60,000 nt of DNA from Tubiluchus corallicola. Its lineage: Eukaryota; Priapulida; Priapulimorpha; Priapulimorphida; Tubiluchidae. The DNA is taken from assembly GCA_030141605.1 (NCBI GenBank), contig JAQGDQ010000036.1, positions 746,001 to 806,000 on the forward strand. The letters are read 5' to 3'. Positions within the stretch are counted from its first letter, which is position 1. Each line of letters begins with the position of its first letter. Positions 52,601 through 58,600 of this stretch are shown here, piece by piece. The position numbers and the translations under genes were made by a program. The notes beneath the pieces are model-generated. The model saw only the letters and a list, made by a program, of their open reading frames with translations, searched no databases and had not been told where the DNA came from.

Positions 52601-55600
52601 ATTTGTAATCTTAGTTTTTAGTTTGTCCTTTAGATTTGTCCTTAAGCCTTCAAGAAGACCCCTGTCACGTTTTTGAAACTAAACATAGTCAAAAAGAAGA
52701 GGAATGTGTGGAAGTCAGGAGTGAAGCTTTGATTTCAAATTTGTTCTTTTTTGTCTTTATTCTTTCATTAGAAGGCAAGTTTCAATTTTTCGTAGGTAAT
52801 GTTTATTTCACTAATGCTGGTGGCATTTACACGCACATCGAAATGATGAAATTAAATGGATCAGATAGACTTGTTATTTACTCATCACGCAACGATGAGC
52901 CACGTCAACTTGCTGTCAATCCTGTCAAGCGCTACATGTACTGGTTGGATTATGGACAATATCCCAAGATTGTCAAAGCACTATTAGATGCTACTAACCA
53001 GACTGTGATAGCATCTGATAATGTAGTTATGCCACGGGATATTACGGTAGACATACTGACACATGATGTATATTGGATTGATTCTGAAAAAGAATGGATT
53101 CAGGTATTCATTTTTTATCTCATTACATTTTACTTTCAGCTTTTTTTACTTGAATAGTAGGGATTATTAATCAACATTTTTTATTGTTCTTGCTTTCTAT
53201 GCATGTAATGTATTGTATATTAATTGTCATTAAACTACAAAACTAACTATTATATAAACCCACATTTGTGGAAACTTGTCTAGAAAGAAAATTTGCAACT
53301 TTATTTGTTAGGGAGAAAAATGTTGTTGCTTTAATTCATAACATTTTTAAATGTTTTTTTATTCTTAGAGAGTGGACTATCTTGGTAACAACAGGCAAAC
53401 GATTAGAGAAAACATACCTAGTGGATTTGGTTTGGCAATCTACCTCAATGATGTCTACTGGGTAGATCGAAATTTAAAAAAGATTTTCCGTGCATCAAAA
53501 CTGCCTGGAAACACCAGTCAACCAACAGTTGTTAAAGCAGGAATAGAAAAATTGCGAGATATTGTTATCTTTGACCAAATTAATCAACCTAAGGGTAAAT
53601 GTTGAATTTGTTTTATAAAGTTTTTTCAATTTATTTAATGTTGTAAATTATTAGAGTGTTATTGGCATTTAATTTTGCTTTTAGCTTATAAATGTCATAT
53701 TAATACTATGAAATTACTTATTTTAGTGATAAATTTAATTTTTCATATTTTGTGCAGTTTTTATATTTGTTTAGAAATGAGATTATGCATACATATCATA
53801 TTTTTAGTTATTCACATTATTATCACATTAGTTATTAGTCTCCAAAAGGTCAGCATCAAGGCAACAAAACTATTATTTTGTTTAAACTATTGAGATTTCA
53901 CCTTGGTGAATAGATCAGAATAAATAGGTGTATTTTAAAAAATGAATATTAACTGAAAAAAGTGCAGCAGTAAATCAAAGTTTGTGCTAAAGTAGAAGGT
54001 TTTACGAAAGCTGCTACATGTTTCTTGTTTTTATTATAGAACTTTTGGCATATTTTTATGCAGAATAATCTTAACACATTTTTGGAGATTATATTTAATG
54101 AAAGCAATGTCGTTTTTTACAGGCACAAGTCTGTGCGTGTTTGCTAATGGAGGATGTGAGCAGGTTTGCTTCCCATTACCCAGTATATTTCCACGCTGTG
54201 GTTGTGTGGTTGGTAAACTTGCAGCTGATAAACGTCACTGTGAACGTAAGCATGGATACTTCTTTCAACAAAGTGGCAAATTATATGCTTTTCAATTCTG
54301 TTGTTTTATTGTTGTTTTTCTAGCAGTGTGTTACTTCTCATTAACTTTTTGCTGCCATTGTCACTGTATCATTGCCAATGCTTCGATGTTAGGATTTAAT
54401 GTCTGAAAAGTAGAGCTGGCAGTCAAATTAGAAAATTCGAACATTTGATTCGAATTGACATGAAACAAGTTCGATTCAAATCGAATATGTCTCCAAAATT
54501 TTAGAACTTCTTGCCTTTGCTGTTGTGAAAGTCTTAAAGTAGTCTTAAAGAAATTGCATCATTAAAATTCGAATTCGAAATTTTTGACTGAAGTGATAGT
54601 CGTAATAAAAAATACAATTTGTATGTAAGATTATTAAAATTTTGCATAAGTTATATTTTTTTCCATGAAAATTAGTAAATGAAATAAAATGATAAATAAA
54701 TAACGGGTTTCATTAAGAAGGCATGCCATGGCAGTAAAACTGAATACAAAGTGTGAATACAATAAAAATAGAGAAAAAAAGAGTCAAAAGACACAATGAG
54801 CAATAAAACAAGAAATTATTTAAGAGACATTGCTTACAAGATAAAAATTGGGAGAAATGACACAAAGTCAGCAAAACAGTTTAAAACTAATTGTGACACT
54901 AAATCTTTTACTATAATTTAGAAAGTAGTTCCTTGTTACTATATGTAGTTTTAATTACAACAGGCATTGCTAAATGTTTGTAACATTCTGTTCAAATTTT
55001 AGGCATGTCTAAAATTAGTAGAATTTCGTGTGATGAAGTAGGAAGCAAGTGTCTTTTGTCTATGATACTGGATAATATTAGAAGCAAAATTACAAGTTAA
55101 TTTTTGTGGATAATTTTTCCGATCAATCAGGTTCAGTTTATGTAAAGCATCATCATAAGAAATAAAATCTTTGCCGAAAATTATTCCACAAATTGTTTTT
55201 CGAATTTTTTCAATACTGGCAATTTGGGTTAGATTTATAAACGAGCTCCAAAAAGCATACTCTAAGACAGGGCGAGTATAAGTTGCATAGACACGAACTA
55301 GGTCTGATGTAGGAGATCCATATCTTTTTAATACAGAAACCATGAAAATTTGTTAACCTGCTTTAGCAGTAGTCTTTTCGATTTGGTGATCCCATGTAAC
55401 GATTTTAGCATTATTAAAGATATCGAAAACGTTGCACAGGTCTAAGACCTTAGTCAATGCATCATTAAAGTAAAGTAAGTTAATATTATTTTGAAGTTTG
55501 ATACCCAATAGTGTTGTAAAAGATTTTTAACAGGCACCTCACCATTAATTAGCATAGGAGGTTGACAGATCTGCTTGGATTAGTACAAAAATCAAAATGC

Positions 55601-58600
55601 ATGATACTGTTAGTGAATACACCGATGCCTTGTGTATAAAAACATTCTTTGTATTCTGTATAGATGCAGACGAGTATCTCATCTACACTACAGAAAACTC
55701 AGTACGCAGTGCATTCCTTGAACCAGGTGTTACCTCTAAGCCTTGGCCACCTGTTACAAAACTCAATGTATCTACCGCCATTGATCTTGATGCGAAGAAC
55801 AAGCGTATTTTCTTCTCGCGTAAGTAAGCTGCTTGCTGTGAATGACCGTTGTTTACAAAGTTTTATTGCAATGTATTTTTATGCATGTCATCAGCATTTT
55901 TGTTATACGGTAATATGTGTATGTCGTTTGTGTACTATTGTGGTTGCACTGTTTCGTAATGTGTTTTGCTTGTACATTTGTAATAACTAATTTGCAGAAG
56001 CACATGTCTTTTGTAAACAGTAAAGCTTAAGCACAAAAGACATGTTGCGTAATCTCTGCAATTCAAAGATTTAATTCAATGGAATTTAGAATTCCTCGAA
56101 AATGTACAAGTTCTGAGTTTAGTTCAGTTGTTTTGCTTGGAAACTTTGTACATTCATTGCACTGATTCAGATGCATAAATTCAGCCTGTGACGACAACTG
56201 ATCAGTGTTTAATGAAAGAAAGTTTTGTTTCTTTACAAGTATTCTTTAAATAATGGTCATATTTTAATACTGATATTCTAGGTTGCCTTTTTGGCAGTGA
56301 CAAGTAAATTTAATGAATAATTCAATCAATTTTGAAATGCTGGTAAAACCATTTTTTCCTTTACACTAAACTCAATCGTGGTGGAATAACAGCAGGCAGA
56401 CTTTACTATTGTCATTTATTATCAATAACTCTTGCTTTTACAGAAAGACTTTACAGCTTGGGAAAGCCTGATCCTCGTGCTAAAAATCCAACTATTAGTT
56501 ACTTCAAACTGGACGACCCCTCTCATGAAATAACACATATTCTAGTGAGAAGTAATCAAACAAGTATGTATTGTTGTGCTGTCTTTTACAGAACGACTAG
56601 GTACAGGTTTTGGAGCGATTGATGTGCGTTCTAAGGGCCCAACAATTAGCTACTTCAAACTGGACGATTCATCTCGAGAAATTAAACATATTTTAATTAA
56701 AAGTAACCAAACAAGTATGTATTGCTTTTGCCCTGTGCAGAAGAATAGTAATGTATTGACTGAAACTCGGAGCATGCGGAACTGTAAACATAACTGACGT
56801 TTTCGAAAGCTAACTAATGCATTTTCTTGGCTAACAGGTGGGGTACTTAAACAAATGTTAATGAACACTTTATTGAGAAAATTTTGACTTATTTAACAAC
56901 TTGGTGACATATAGAGATATGAAACTGCTTTTTGGCTTATCAGGCTGCATAACAAAGATTTTATAATTTATAATCTAGCTGCGCAATTGCAATAAAAATT
57001 TTATTCAGAAAGCTTTTACTTGTTAAACAGCTTGGGAACACATAGGGAGATATGCTGCTTTTTTTCTTATATTGCTACGGTTAATGATTATTGCATTCAT
57101 AATTTAGCTGCGCACACTTCAAATTTCACGGGATAATTGCATGTTAACTGATACACACTAATGCAACACTAACTCCATAAACCCTAATCTTTACATAAAT
57201 TATTAAAACTGCAATTCCTTAACTCATACTAAACTTACAAAATACATTTTTGTGTTCGTTTGCTGCGCCAGTCTCACAGTGAAGTGCATATCATGGTAGT
57301 ATAGCCACTGTGTTATGTGGCTTGAAAAATAAACAGAACTGCTTTGTGATTTGCAATTTTACATTGCTTGTCAATTGCTGTAATCTAGTGTAAAAAGGCA
57401 TTTGTATGGCCATTGGATTTTGCTTAGCTTCATAAATCGGCTCGTAATTTTTTATCAAGTGTTGTCATAATATAGAATACAGTAAAAATGTTGGCGAAGT
57501 AAACTTTGCTTCATATTAATGGTAATGCTTCTTTATAAGGCTTATTATAGAGCTTTTCCAGTTAGATGATTCTGTAAGCTCAATTCACCATTGGTTAATG
57601 TTGGATAAAATTTGTTACAAGATACATTGTTTTTTCTAAGAAGCAGAAATGGTGACAGTTATATATGTTAATTAGGAGCAGGAGAGCATAGTAACCTGAT
57701 ATTTGCCAGTGGTCTGGCTTATGATTGGATTCATGATCGTCTGTACTATACCGATGTGGATGCTAAGGAATTAAATGTCATGAGTATGAATGGAACTCGA
57801 TTAAGTAACCTTGTCACTGGTTTAAAACCTCGTGGTATAGTGCTCGATCCATGTGAAGGGTATGACATCATTTTGTGATATTTTTAAACTTTCACAGATT
57901 AAAAATCTATTTTGTTTTGTTTGCTTTGTTTTGAAATTTACCTGCGTAAGTCTACCTAGAGATTTTGTGATATCATTGTTTTTCTTTTTACATTGCTAGT
58001 TGTTATTCTAGTATTGTAGCAGTTGCTTTGATTTACAAAGTATGCTTAGATCATTGAGAGGAGAGCTATGCAAAGTTTGTTTCTTGAGATTTAATTAAGT
58101 GCTTGTATGAAAAAATGCTAGGGATCAGTGTTGCAGATGAAGATAAATTCATTTATTGTTCCAGTCTTGTGTCATAGTATATGTCTTCTTGATTTTATAA
58201 CTTTGTCTTCCGATCATTTGGTTTATCTGGTTTCTACAGTCTAAAATAAACTACAGGTCACACAGCCAAAAAGGTTGTGCTCATCTCTTAAAATTTTAGC
58301 GTTATCTTTTACTACTACCTCTAGTCGAGAGGTGGAAATGTTACAATGTCCCAAGGACTATAAGTAGGCAGCCGTGATGGTCTGGGGGGTTGCAGTAAAG
58401 CCCTGGAGGTTTAGTGGCAAAACCTTTTAAAAATTTGAAAAGTTGGACTTCTAAAATGTCAAGTATGTTAGTTATTAGTATTTTCATCACACATATTTTC
58501 ATTGACAATGCAGCCATTACATCATCATGAATGTTGATTAACATTAGAAATAGATTTGTGATTTAATGTGACGATTATGGTGACGATCGGCATAATATGA

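Larger units (their letters stand above)
54246..55663 (+). other. LRP2-like intron 46, 1,418 bp, largely transposon-derived
   Basis: Contains a 171-bp inverted-repeat element (54420-54590) and a decayed LINE fragment on the minus strand (54999-55560). Little unique intron sequence is left. Confidence 0.7.

Noticed and set aside
52636-52795. Upstream extension of exon 44 (frame open into the intron)
   Set aside because: The acceptor at 52794-52795 joins DWVA to GNVYFTNA exactly as in the family; the extension would interrupt a blade.
56444-56714. Reading 48A and 48B as two consecutive exons of one mRNA
   Set aside because: The 28-nt gap is too short for a normal intron and the protein would carry the same propeller segment twice.
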